Below, in pieces: positions 1 to 10,932 of a DNA stretch of 64,000 nucleotides; the stretch's first letter is position 1; each line of letters begins with the position of its first letter. The translations under genes were made by a program, and so were the position numbers. This DNA is from Isoetes taiwanensis (lineage: Eukaryota; Streptophyta; Lycopodiopsida; Isoetales; Isoetaceae). Location: positions 8,404,036 to 8,468,035 of the forward strand of contig JAJEKV010000049.1 of the NCBI GenBank assembly GCA_021234155.1, in the 5' to 3' direction. The notes under the pieces are model-generated. The model was not told the origin of the DNA, made no database searches, and saw only the letters and a list, made by a program, of their open reading frames with translations.

Positions 1-3000
1 TGCGGTTGAGAAACCGGGTAGCCGGAGCATTGGTTTTGAGATCCGTAAGGTTGTAAACAGAAGAGCAAAGGGGAAACGTAGGGAAAGGATATTCCCGGGT
101 AGGCGCAAAGGAGACATGTGGATAGCCGTGCCCACCCGGGAGATGATGGTTGCGGGAAGAGGCGATGGCCCGAAGAATGATGGATGTAGGCATGTTCGTG
201 TGTGAAAGTACGGTTGAGTAGGTTGAGCCCGATAAGGCTCCCGATAGTGATGAGGGGACTGAGGTTGTGAGCAATGTTTGCACGCTTTGGGGCGGGAACT
301 GACGACCGACCCGAGGGGTGGGTGGCGCGGATCGAGCCCTAGATCAAGATGGCCTCCTCTATGTCATCATAAGCATCCATACATGTCGCCAACAGCTTCC
401 CCGACGCCGATGGCGCCCAAGCGAGAGGCCGCTCGAGAAAGGAGTTCTTCCGGGCGGAAATTACTTTACGCATATGGCGATGTAAGAAAGTAGGATAAAA
501 TCGTACCCGCAAAATGCATGCTGTTTGGGGTCCGGGTTCGAACTCCTCGAAGACACTCCGTGAGGACCCGTGGATCTAACAGAGAGTCCGGGGACTATGT
601 CACGCTGATTTGCAAGAAGAGAAGAAAAAGAAGGAAACAGTAACAAATGAGAGAAAGATGATAAGCTTCCTTGATATCAATGATGAAAATACATGAGCTC
701 TCGCAATAGAGAGAAAAAACCTAAAGGAGACAAGACTCAAAACTCATCTTCTAAACTTATGTGCTAACTCTACTCATATATATAGTACAATGGCCTTGGG
801 GCCCAATATAGACACTCGACCGATCTCTGGTGCCGACTCGAAGAAGGCCCGATTTGGTGAATGTTGGCTGCCTCTTGAAGTGCCTAGAATCACGCCGATG
901 TCGACGCGGCGGACGGGCCGCCACTTGTCCGAAGCGGGCCTCTTGTTGTTGACCCACAGGCTTTGACCGCGTGGTTCGGCCGCTTGGTCTTCTCATGAGC
1001 CTTGGATGTCCGACCCGTGGGTGACTGAGAGGATCCTTGAGCTTGACCCGGTCAGTCAGATGATGAATAGTCCCGCACTGTGAGGCACAGGACTACCGGG
1101 GGAGAGAAAAATTGGAAAGGCAACGGAATGGCGGTGGGCGGCGGGAAGATCAAGAGGGAAGGAAGCTGAAGCATCTCTGTTTTCTTCAAGCGGCATGCAC
1201 CTTCAGTAGCGGCATGCAATATCAATCCAATCAAATTTATTCTGTAATCAAATTCCGCAGCATCAGGATGGATGGGACATTTCATTGCATAATCTAAGTC
1301 GTGAATGCAGCAGGAGAAGAGTTTGATGATCTAATTCAGAATATTGGGCTTTAATTTAAGGGAGTATTGGCTGCAAAATCGTGGATAAAGATTTGATACA
1401 ATTTTGGGCAGCTTGAAGGACTGTAATTCTAAGGCATTCTGCTAGAAAAAGTGAGTAGACGAGTTTTGTTGCATCTGATCTTCTTCTCAAGATCTTTTCA
1501 CGTCATTATATTATTCTGACAGGGACAAAAAGTTCAAAAAATTCGTGCATGGCATTCGATTCACAACAGGTTAGTGCTTGCTTCCAATTTTTTTGCTTGC
1601 ATTCTTTCTTTCTTGCATTCCTTATTTTCTGATACATGGTCAACAAATTTTACAGCTTGAATTCACAAACATGAACTCATGCATATAAGCTTTGTTTTCT
1701 ATAAATTGTGCTTTGATAGATAGATGTTATTTTATTATGATTTTTGTGGTAAATAAGGGCAGTTTACATTGTGCCATGGAATAAAAAGGGCTGATAAAAG
1801 TTTAACCTTCCCAAAAAAGGGCAACTCAAAATATGCCCTTAGAAAAAAAAGTAGGGTCTACCCTTATAAGTTGAACCCTGGGCCAGACTTCGCTTCTTCG
1901 CCTCCTCAAATAACTACGAACTAAGTGGTCTCCGGCATAGGACGTCGCGACAGGTTACACCATCGGAGCTGTTTGAGAAAAACGTGGCAACGAAATATTA
2001 AGATAGATTGCGGCGGAGAACCAAGAAAATAAAAAAAAAAAAGAAAAAAGAAACATTTGAAATACAATTACATATGAGTTGAATATATCATTTTATTATA
2101 TCTTTTAAAAAGTTCTTGCAAGTTATCAATATGCTTTTCCAAAATTTATAGTATTTTCTGAACATGTATAATGCATTCTATCATTTTTCCTTTTTTTTTT
2201 TCCTTTTTTCTATATGCTACTTTTTCTCCGTCGCCATTTTCATATGCTCTTGCCACCGTTAGCCTCCATTTTTTTTTCTTTACCCCATTTCTAGATACAG
2301 TTCCCCGCCCTTGATATCTGTCCATGGCATCGAATGCATTTATGGCAGATCATAATTTTGCTGGAACTCTTCTTCAGGATTCAATGCAGGATGCAAGTTT
2401 CCATCGATAGGGGTTGCCTTATTAGGAAGGAAGGAAGGAAGTTTCCTTCCTTATTAGGGAGCCGTCAATTCAAACCCTGTTAATGGGGATGCAAACAAGG
2501 GCTGCTGCAATGGGGAAGAGACATATAAGCCACAAATTACATCGCTCTAAAATGCCTGCATGATTTTCGTTCACCAATCGGGCTACTGGGGCCGAGTATT
2601 CGAATAATATTTCTTTGGATAATATTTTCTGAAGTATCACAAATGCGATTGTGGATGACCCACATAAACAAAATTTGGCAAGCTACATTCCGATTCATGA
2701 AACGTCCATAGAGCAGTCTGTTGCCAGATCTGGGGCAGTCTGCTAAAGATTCTGGCATAGCAGATATTCTGCTTCCGAAATTTTTTAACAAGAGAAATTA
2801 GATTGACATATACATTGTCAAGTAATTCCATATCTTTCTTTTTCTGCAAGCATGTTCCGGCTTACGACTTATAATTTGGGATTTTGGCATAGAATCTGGC
2901 ACCAAAGGAAGCACTAAGGTATGGCTATGGCAGTCCTTTTCTCTGTTCCCCTTTTTTTTCCATTTTAGATTCTGTGTTTTTTAAAATGAATGCTGAGGTG

Positions 3001-3456
3001 TGGTGGATTTGTGCTTTTAGAAATGAAGGCTGAGATATGGCGGATTTACAGGATGCTATGCAATAATGCGAATTTACAGGGTGCTACATATACTTGAACT
3101 CCCGAATAGGCATGGATCATTCTCCAGAAATAGCCTCCTGCTCTTAATGCAATTCATTATCAAATAGGACTTTGAGTAAGAGCCTTTTAGATCATAATCA
3201 CTTAGATTCAATACTTAACTGTTAAAATGGCATTTTCCCTTAGTTAATAAGGATTTATTTAAATGTTTACTTCTAAAACACACGTCTAACTAACGCCAGC
3301 AAAGTGAATCTAAAAATTTGAACCTCATTTTGAGAGACTTGAAATAACACTATTTTCTTCAATATGAGGGCAAAGCATCATGGCTTGAGATCCGCTTGGA
3401 GATGTGTTTTCTCATTGGTTCCAAGTTGACACAAATTCCCCCTAATGGATTTAGAA
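1..3456. other. Unresolved intergenic DNA
   Basis: No open frame here shows a family signature that I recognise. The first ~1.1 kb is GC-rich; the rest is AT-rich with long A and T runs. Short open frames exist on both strands but have no convincing domain, splice context or codon pattern. A GGTTCGAACTC string near 537 resembles a Pol III B box but has no clear partner A box. Near 2425-2460 there is a small hairpin made of GGAA repeats facing TTCC repeats. I see no tRNA or rRNA gene. Confidence 0.4.
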
Positions 3457-3512
3457 GAAGAGAAATGTTTGCGGTGGACTTGGCCGCCGCGATAAATTTC
3501 TTTTAATAATGA
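3457..3512 (-). repeat. GC-rich palindromic repeat shared with 54.5 kb
   Basis: About 37 bases centred on GCGGTGGACTTGGCCGCCGC recur in inverted orientation at 54536-54575, with roughly four mismatches. The flanks AAATTTATCGCGG and AACATTTCT are conserved on both sides. The core is itself nearly palindromic. A dispersed small DNA transposon end or foldback element is the most likely explanation. No target duplication was delimited. Confidence 0.5.
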
Positions 3513-3989
3513 TCTTATTCTATTTAAGCACTCTTTTTATGGGACTTCTAATTATAGCTAAAGTTTACCTATTACAAGATGGTACTAGTGCAGTCCAGCA
3601 CCACAATGGATGCTGTGAGGGCATGGAAATAGAATTAAAAGTAGATGTTGAGAAACATAGAGGTAGGCTTATAGGTGTGAGTAGGTATTTTTGTGCAAAT
3701 TGCTCTTGAATGAACAACAGATATTTCAAAACTGGCAATATTTAGATGACAATAAATGACATTTAATCCCTACTTAACTCTGAATATTGTTCAATGATCT
3801 CTGACGGTAGCAAAAAAGTTGTAAGAAATTGCAAAGAGAACTAATAATGGTTTGTTAACCTCTCCATGTCACCCTTTTTCATGCAACCTTTTCCTTCGAA
3901 GAAGGTTAGGATATAGGCACCATACCTGGAGGACAATAACAATGTCACGAGGGGCAGTCAAGTTAAGGGCCTCTATAGTGTGCTTATTT

Positions 3990-4009
3990 AAAAAAAAAAA
4001 AAAAAAAAA
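3990..4009 (+). repeat. Poly(A) run at the left edge of the tandem array
   Basis: About 20 consecutive A residues lie immediately before the first copy of the 3.14-kb unit. The other copies have only six A residues at the equivalent place, so the array's left boundary is here. Confidence 0.7.
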
Positions 4010-5574
4010 CCCTTTTGGTCTGTTTGCCTAAAAACAACCAGACTTTAAGCCTATTAGCCCGTATGGATCTAATAGCCTTCAACTTGCAGTCCTAGATATG
4101 ACTAGGTGTATGTCATATCATAGGCCTTGAACAGAGCTATGAAATTACACAAGATTCCAAGATAAGAAAAACATTTTGTTATTTGACCAACAACTTACGA
4201 TTTAAAATGATAATACAACAAGAATCATAACAATTATTGTAGCATAAACCATCAAGGTTCTCATATATGTTAGAGCTATTAGCAAAAGCTAATGTATGAA
4301 CAGATTTGAATCACTATTTCCAAGTAGAACTTAGCGAAAAGCATTTTATTATTTCATATAGTCAAGTAGAAGTAGAAAAAGCAGTCAAATTGCTCAACAT
4401 AGCTAAAATAACCCACATAGCCTGTGGCCATAAAAACTGACCAACATAAAGATAGAGTTTAACGACTTCACCAAATATTCTCTCGCAGCTTGAGCAATAA
4501 TTTTGCTCAGTTTCAAACCATAACATCACCATATGCAGGGATAAGTTCGGTTACCTGCATGTCAACCATTCAAGAATTAGCCTGAGAAGGGTAATCTCAA
4601 AAGGACAAACAGGTAAGCAAAGAACCTATCCGGCTTAACGCCTTTCAACATATTTTAAGCAATGTAAAAATAAAAGTACATTAATAAACAATAGGCAATC
4701 AGAACTATCCCATTATGGGGTGACAAATAACGCGAGGGCATATATCAAGTTAAGACAAACCACATTGCCTTGAGTTATTTTACAGTCACCATTTAAATCC
4801 AGATGTTCAAGTGTTTCTGTCCACGAACAGACAGCAGCAGGATCTTTAGGATAGAAAGTAAGCAGTTAACATAAGAAAGATAGATAACTACCCTTGCAAC
4901 TCTATAAAGGATAACATTAAAAAACAAATGATGAATGTCTTAAGTCTGCTATGCTCACACACAAGGGTGATGTTCAGTCTACATAAAGTGTAACATGCAC
5001 AAAATAATACAACGAAATCAGAACAGGTGGACAATATCTTTACACAAATTTCTCATAACTATGTAGGGCAAATGTGTGGCAATAGAACAACGACCTAGCT
5101 ATCTATCTTCTGCAGAATATGTACAGAAAGATTATTACTAGAAATGAAAGCAGACAATACCATAGAGAAGGTGGATTTGAAATATTAAATCATTTGCATT
5201 ATGCAAATAATTTGGCTTACGGAAATAATCAAGAACAAGAAGAAAGATATAGCGCTAGCTTAAAGACATAATATATGAAGACTGGGGAACATGTTGAGAA
5301 GATTTTAAGACCGGGTCCATAAAAAAGTCAGAAAACAGATTAACACTTAGACCAACAATCACCCAGCCAGGTCACACGCCGCAGAGCAGGAGATCAGAAC
5401 AGATGTATATAATGTAAAGGAACTGAAATTATCCAAGAAGAGCTGATATAATAAACTATCAAGTAATCTATACATAAAACACATAGAAGTTTATGAAAAT
5501 GGGTTAGAGAAAACTCTAATTACTAGAATCAGAAGGATAAGAAATGGACACATATATTAACATTTGTGGTAAAC

Positions 5575-6750
5575 CTGATTGTCCTTCGTGTATCCAGGCT
5601 GTGGACTAGTTGGAACATGGTCTATTGCAGCAACAGTTACATCCTCAGCATTTGTGATAAATTCTGAAAGATCCTTATCAGTTCTAGAACTTCCTTGCCC
5701 TTCTAGATTCGAATTTTAATGCATGTCCAGTGTGGCTTTGATGAAGTTCCCTTTCTGTCTACCCATAGACATAGCTCAAAGCCTGAGTCTATACGGTAGA
5801 CAAGCTCTGATTACACACAAATGAGAGTAAAAATATGAACTGAAAGGAAACCTTAAATAGAAGTAATTGGAAGCAGGCAATTCCAGAGAACACATCCAGC
5901 GGTCCATGTAGCAACTGTATATCTGAGCAAGCGGCATAAGATAAGGCATTCCGGCCATGTAATCTTGCAAGCGGCATAAGATAAGGCATTCCGGCCATGA
6001 AACCCTAAAGGTTACAGTTCACAATTTTACATATGACCTAAGAAAAATGAATGAAAAATGTTTAAGGGGTTGGATATTTTCCTCAAGCACTATTATCCTT
6101 AGCAATATGATCAAAATGTTGAAGATTGACACCCATGAAAGAATATATGGTCAATCATATTATAGGCTCTAATCGCAAACCAAAGATACAAGACCAAGTT
6201 TTATAATCAATGCTAAGCAGGATAGAGGATAGAGGTAAACAGGAAGTAAAGAAATATCACCCATATGTTAATATGTTAATGTACAAGAAATAACCATAAG
6301 CCATAATTTTGAGCAGATAACTAACTCCATAATTAGCATAAGCTAAGGATATTCCTTTAGAAAATAATATATACATAAAAAATCCTTCCTCCTACCTCAG
6401 ATTAGGAGGTCCCTATATTCAGTCACTAAGAAATGACTAAAACATAAGTTGGAACAGGGAGAGTAGGGCCCTGTTGCAACACAGGGACCCTACCCAACCC
6501 ATAAAAATCTACTCTAGAGTTTATAATGACTGTACTTACGTGATGGATTTGAGAATTCTCCTCATGTCTTCTATGTCGAGAGGTAGTCCAGGAAAGTTTT
6601 TGTGTTTCAACGCTGTGAGTACAATCCTGAGAATGACCTTCCTTAAGAAACCATTATTGCGAAAGGCATTGCTCAACTTACTTAAGTCTTCTCGTCATGT
6701 CTTTTATGTCAAAAGTAAGATTAGGACATTCAAAACTTTGCCAAAGATCA
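5575..6750 (-). pseudogene. Minus-strand exon fragments inside the tandem unit, one ankyrin-like
   Basis: Several blocks read as exons with plausible splice sites. One (~6682-6748) ends CTTAA|GTAAGT and encodes a stretch ending DIKDMTRRLK. The next (~6540-6640) ends ATCAC|GTAAGT and contains LPLDIEDMRRILKSI, a partial echo of the first. The third (5852-6004) starts after CTTTAG and contains HGRNALSYAAC, reminiscent of the ankyrin GRTALHYAA core. The fourth (5575-~5705) ends AATCAG|GTTTACC and contains TSPQPGYTKDNQ. The blocks recur in copies B and C, so a gene segment was amplified with the unit. A 40-bp duplication disrupts the ankyrin-like exon, and no start or full gene is visible. Function is unknown; the ankyrin reading rests on one motif. 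Confidence 0.4.
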
Positions 6751-7086
6751 GAAACATGACACTGTTTGGCAAAAACAATGTCATTTGAGTATAAGAATTC
6801 TTTTGTAGATAACCTCCTACCAAAGGAGAATTCTTCTCATAAAAACCTTTGGAGGAATGGTTGATTTCTTTATCCAGCTCATTCAAAAAAACTTTATTAT
6901 ACACAATAGTAAAACAGATCAATCGATGAACAATAGTAGCGGATCAAAAGAATTTAAGAAATAACTGACCTATATTCTAGAAATCGTACGATGATCATAT
7001 TTTGGAGTTTCAATTTTTTGAAACACATATTGTCAATTTTGCCATCTTCATCTTGAGTATTATCATCTTTTTTCTGCAATCATAAC

Positions 7087-7090
7087 AGAT
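7087..7090. repeat. Target-site duplication AGAT, left copy
   Basis: AGAT directly precedes the left terminal inverted repeat and is repeated at 37596-37599 just after the right one. The uninterrupted site in copies B and C reads CATAACAGATACGTCAGC, with AGAT present once. Confidence 0.85.
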
Positions 7091-7115
7091 AAGTCGTATT
7101 TAATTAAAGTGGGAC
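7091..7115 (+). repeat. Left terminal inverted repeat
   Basis: It begins AAGTCGTATTTAATTAAAGT and continues GGGAC. The reverse complement of 37571-37595 is identical except for C instead of T at position 7. Similarity stops abruptly after 25 bp. Confidence 0.9.
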
Positions 7116-7986
7116 TCATTCCATTCCCATTTTTTTTCGGAACCCGGTTAATTTACATAAAAAGTAGCACCCCGACCCGAAAACTATCCTTAATTCGAAT
7201 TTTTGAATAAAACTCAATCCGAAGCTTTGTCGCAGCTTTTCCCCGGTTTCATGAAGTCGAGAACAAAAACAATGCAACTGAAACAAAGGAAATTCATTAA
7301 AGTTTGAAACCAAAGATCTAGTTGAAAAAGAATTTTTATTAATAAATTGAACAGATACAATGTATTTTACATCGGACGCAGAGACCATGGTGGTCTTGCT
7401 GTCACTACAGTTACATCATCTTGGTAGGTGGTCCACCTTAGGGGATTAACTAGCTACGCTTCTTCACGCCGACCGTAAGCCTTTGGGGCAACCTTGAAGA
7501 GTGTGGAATGCCTCACGGGAGGTGCCTCTCGAGCTACCGGCCGACCTGTCCACCCACTTCTCCACTCGCCTCCCCGCACCTTTCATCGAATATGCTCCTT
7601 CCCCAACCTCCGCGGATGTTATGCAATGCTTGCAAGATGCTTTGAGCTTCCCGGACTTTCGCTTGTTCTTCGCCTGTTCTTTATCCCTGTGGTGTAGCGA
7701 GCAACCTCTCAATTCGCGAGCAACCTTGTCCCAAAGGCCGGGCAAGAGTGTAAGCGACCGGGATCCTGCCCGAATCGGTATTTCTTCCGCTTTGAGCCGG
7801 ATCTCAGGTCGCTGGAGCGGTCTCTCTGATGCCTGAGCGGGATCTGTGCTGGTGTCGGATCTGTGCCTAAACCACCTGGAGCAAGGAGAGTATGATTAAC
7901 AATTACGGTGCCATTAGTCAAAACGAAGAAAAGAATGTTGAAATCAAATTACAACGGAGAACATTCATTCCATACAACTGCATCCA
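7116..7986. other. Left subterminal region of the giant element, no clear gene
   Basis: There is an AT-rich start and then a GC-richer block from ~7440. Open frames on both strands at 7464-7836 overlap one another and show no family motif. I see nothing convincing as a gene. Confidence 0.4.
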
Positions 7987-8290
7987 ATGACGTGGGAAGT
8001 AGTGTCTTTCTCGACTCGCGAGTCGAGAAAGGCCCATAAAAGTCAAAGTACAACCATTCTCATTAGAATATGGTTGCATCCAATCACACACGGAAGCATA
8101 CAAATGCTTTCGTCAACGAGACAACCAGCATGCCTTTCTCGACTCGCGAGTCGAGAAAGGCCCAGGAAACCCAATGTACAAGCATTATCATAATAGATTG
8201 TGGTCGCATCCAAATACACAATCAAACATACAAATGGTTTCATCAACAGGACAAGCATGCCTTTCTCGACTCGTGAGTCGAGAAAGGCAT
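7987..8290. repeat. Three ~125-bp direct repeats, each with a 26-34 bp palindrome
   Basis: Palindromes sit at 8006-8031 (perfect), 8132-8161 (perfect, 30 bp) and 8257-8290 (34 bp with one central mismatch). Their common core is CTCGACTCGCGAGTCGAG flanked by TTT and AAA. Around each lies a repeated context containing TGGTTGCATCCAA and ACAAATG-like strings, so the repeat unit is ~121-131 bp. Related palindromes lie at 9312-9335 and at 31.9-33.2 kb. Position and symmetry suggest protein-binding sites such as those a transposase would use; this is inference. Confidence 0.85.
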
Positions 8291-8388
8291 CGAAAACTCA
8301 ATATACAAGTATATTCATTACAAAATGGTCAATACATGTTCACGTTTGTTTACAATATTCACACAATTTGACTATCTGAAAGCAGAGG

Positions 8389-9260
8389 TCACTCTTCTTG
8401 TTCACCAAAATATTTGTCGTCCATAGCTTTCATGATCGCCTTGCTCTCTGGATCGGGTTCCGTGAGGCTCGGATAGTTACTAATCACATCGGCGACAAGA
8501 ATGGCAAAGAGGGATTCCGCCAAGACAGGACACAGTCCGAAGGACAACCACCTATCCGTCTCATATTCTTCAGGTCGATATGGCTTAGCAATGATTGTAT
8601 TTTGCGCTGTTATGCGCGGAGTCGCTCTATGATGAGCGTGTTGTGTTTGCCATAGTCCCGAATTGCTCATAAAACCCGCCCGACCTTTTCACCATTATAG
8701 GCTTCCCTTTGTGATGGCTGGATTGAGGTCCGACACATGCTTCGACTTTTTCGTTTCCCCCAAACGAACTTGAACTTCAAAACCGAAATGCCGAGAACAC
8801 CAAGAACATTGACAATATTTTTCTTTGCCATACAAGACCATATGCCCACTTCAATCCCCTTCGAGGCACCATTCAACAATTTCCTTAGCTCTAGGCCCTG
8901 GATACACTATTTTATGCTCTGTTTTGGTTGGGATCTGCGAGGTGTTAATCTCGGGACGCCTTTTGTCGTGGTATACCGCAGCTAATACCCATTGACGCCA
9001 AATATTACAAGCTTGGTGGGACCACCGGATCCCGGTTGGAGTTTGGCTCTGACCATATTTCCGGTTCATCGGGATCCAAATGCGGGATCATTATCTTCTC
9101 AGGTCCTTTCTGGCTGTTAGCAGTGTCTTGCTCTGGATTGTCTTTGTGAAGTGCATTCTCCTCCTCGCGACGTGAACCGCTGGTATCCAATGACAATGAT
9201 CCGGAGTCGTTGACATGGAATTCCCTGAAATGATGACATCCGGCCGAAGGAACGAGTTTT
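8389..9260 (-). CDS. 3' part of the giant element's minus-strand gene: FCP1/NIF-like HAD domain
   Basis: Read on the minus strand, a Ser/Glu/Asp-rich linker (ending in EIWSEPNSNRDP) is followed by KLVIFGVNG at ~8990-9019. Next come IVYPGPRAKEIVEWCLE, EVGIWSCMAKKNI, KFKFVWGK, GKHNTLII and a C-terminus ending DDKYFGEQEE, stop at 8389. This order matches plant FCP1-homology (NIF, HAD-type) proteins, in which a DxNG motif, a phosphate-site WS and an LIDD motif occur in sequence. Here the first catalytic Asp is Gly (FGVNG), the pieces lie in different frames, and a stop follows FGVNGY. Either the gene is decayed or the base calls are wrong at CAG/CTG-like sites. The upstream exons lie at 26.7-30.1 kb beyond the CACTA insertion. 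Phosphatase activity is doubtful. Confidence 0.55.
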
Positions 9261-9311
9261 CGACTTCGCGAAATCGAGAATGAAAAGAAAAGGTATTGAA
9301 AGGAAACGAGT

Positions 9312-9335
9312 TTTCTCGACTCGCGAGTCGAGAAA
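9312..9335. repeat. Perfect 24-bp subterminal palindrome
   Basis: It has the same core, CTCGACTCGCGAGTCGAG, as the palindromes at 8.0-8.3 kb. A degenerate relative, TTTTCGACTTCGCGAAATCG, lies 50 bp to the left at ~9259. Confidence 0.8.
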
Positions 9336-9498
9336 CACCGATAGAGCAAAGTAAACACAAGGCATCCAAAAGCAAAACACCACATGGTTTTTCCCATGGT
9401 TATGACTAGAAAACCATTCCATAAAACCAATGGGTTTTTGTGGGTTAATTTCATTAAAAACCATATGAGGCTAAACTACTTGGTTTTCTTGTAAGGTT

Positions 9499-10760
9499 CA
9501 CTAGGGTGGTATTATGGCATGGAAATTGCTAACGGCTCCTTCCTAGTGTTTGTCAAAGTGGTATTTTATGTTGGTAAATAGATGTGATATATTATAAGGT
9601 TTTAAAGGTAGGGTTTCTCAATGTGGTATAATATAGTGGTTGTGGATGTGGTTTGATGTCGCGGCTCTATTCATGTGATTTTATGATGTGGTTAGTTATG
9701 GTGGTAAAATGTCGTGGCTAATTTTCATGGTAAATGCACACGGCTCGCGATGTGTTATATGCAGTAAATCACCATTATTTAATTAGTGGAAGTGTTTAGA
9801 TTATTGTATTAAAACACTATTATGTTTATCAAACTTAGATGTAATTGTTAGTTGTAGAAATGCATGGTTTTGTAGTACACTAGATTCATGGTTATCATTT
9901 ATAAACAAGTATTGCTATATAGTCTAAAGCATGTCAAACTACTAGACTAAACTATTAAAGATTGTGGATGGTTTCTTATGTATTGTAGTACTTATTAAGG
10001 TTGGTAATCCACTAATGGCTTTTAGTCTAAAGCGTTCCAACTATTGCATGGAAAACATGCATATCTTTACACTCAAGATGTACTCGTTAAGGCTGATAAA
10101 CCACTAATGTTTCTATTCTTAAGCTTCTTAAGTTTTTGCATATAAAGACGTGCAATCTTTCCACTAAATATCTAATAGTTTTTTCAATCATACACGCAGT
10201 GGTAAAGATGACAAATCATCAGAAACACTTTTAGTTTATGAATGAAAACCATAGCAATCTTATTAATTATCCATGTACATCTTTGTACAATGACTGCATA
10301 GTTTCTTAACATGTATGTATAGTGTTTATGATTAAATGCATTGCGTGCTTAACATATACCCCTAGTGCTTAAGACTATTTAACCATAAATGCTTTTCACA
10401 TCCAAGAAGTTTATATACCCCTAGTGCTTAAGACTATTTAACCATAAAAGCTTTTCACGTCAAAGCAGTTCATATACCCCTAGTGCTTAAGCCTATTTAA
10501 CCATAAATGCTTTTCACGTCCAAGCAATAAACAACTACTTAAAGTGTAGTGGTCTTTTGCATGGTTTCGTAACATTGTAGGGTTCTTAAACTGCTACTAC
10601 TTTTGGAGATGAAAGCATTTGTATTTAAATGTTTTTTCCTTGCGTGGTATTTACATGAACCACTACTACTTTTTGTTGAAAGTGGTATTTACTTTTTTTT
10701 CCTTGTGGTTTACTAGAGATATACATAAGTGCTTTGCCAAGTAAAGATAGATTGATTCAA
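9499..10760 (+). repeat. Left subterminal repeat region of the CACTA element
   Basis: Short motifs of the type GTGGTAT, GTGGTTT, ATGGTTT and their variants occur dozens of times, nearly all in this orientation. They are presumably transposase/TNPA-type binding sites. The only coding-like frames are short and unsupported. Confidence 0.65.
10354..10530 (+). repeat. Three tandem 59-bp repeats
   Basis: Units start at 10354, 10413 and 10472 with ATATACCCCTAGTGCTTAAG and continue through TTTAACCATAAA and GCTTTTCAC. They lie inside the CACTA subterminal region. Confidence 0.85.
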
Positions 10761-10932
10761 AAACTAATGCATACAAAGGCTTCAACAATAAATATGATCT
10801 ATATAATAAGAATGAACACAGTTACAAGTTTTAGAAAACCCTAAAACCTTAAAGCCGATAATGGTCTGTCTTAAGTTTTATCCAAAACACAATGCTGCGA
10901 TCAATCTATAAAGTGACAACATCTCAACGCAA

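Larger units (their letters stand above)
4010..7090. repeat. Copy A of the ~3.14-kb tandem unit (left part)
   Basis: This stretch matches 37.67-40.80, 40.81-43.95 and 43.95-45.22 kb almost base for base. Taking the string CTTTTGGTCT as anchor, copies start at 4012, 37671, 40809 and 43957, giving periods of 3138 (B) and 3148 (C). Copy A is cut at 7090 by the 30.5-kb insertion and resumes at 37600. A 40-bp direct duplication (AAGCGGCATAAGATAAGGCA...) lies at ~5929-6000. The unit is mostly noncoding, with short minus-strand exon-like blocks described separately. Confidence 0.9.

Noticed and set aside
520-560. GGTTCGAACTC string suggesting a tRNA gene or SINE
   Set aside because: No acceptor or anticodon stems fold around it and no A box stands at the right distance.
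6474-6788. 104-codon plus-strand frame conserved in copies A and C
   Set aside because: It is conserved because the whole unit is. The minus strand has better exon signals, and copy B breaks the frame.
7987-8290. Palindromic repeats with regular spacing as a CRISPR-like array
   Set aside because: The genome is plant nuclear, the spacers are themselves repeats, and there are no cas genes. Subterminal transposon repeats explain it.
9378-9498. Alternative left end of the CACTA element at CACCACATGG
   Set aside because: It lacks an exact CACTA and a 3-bp duplication matching the right flank GTT; the 9499 end has both.
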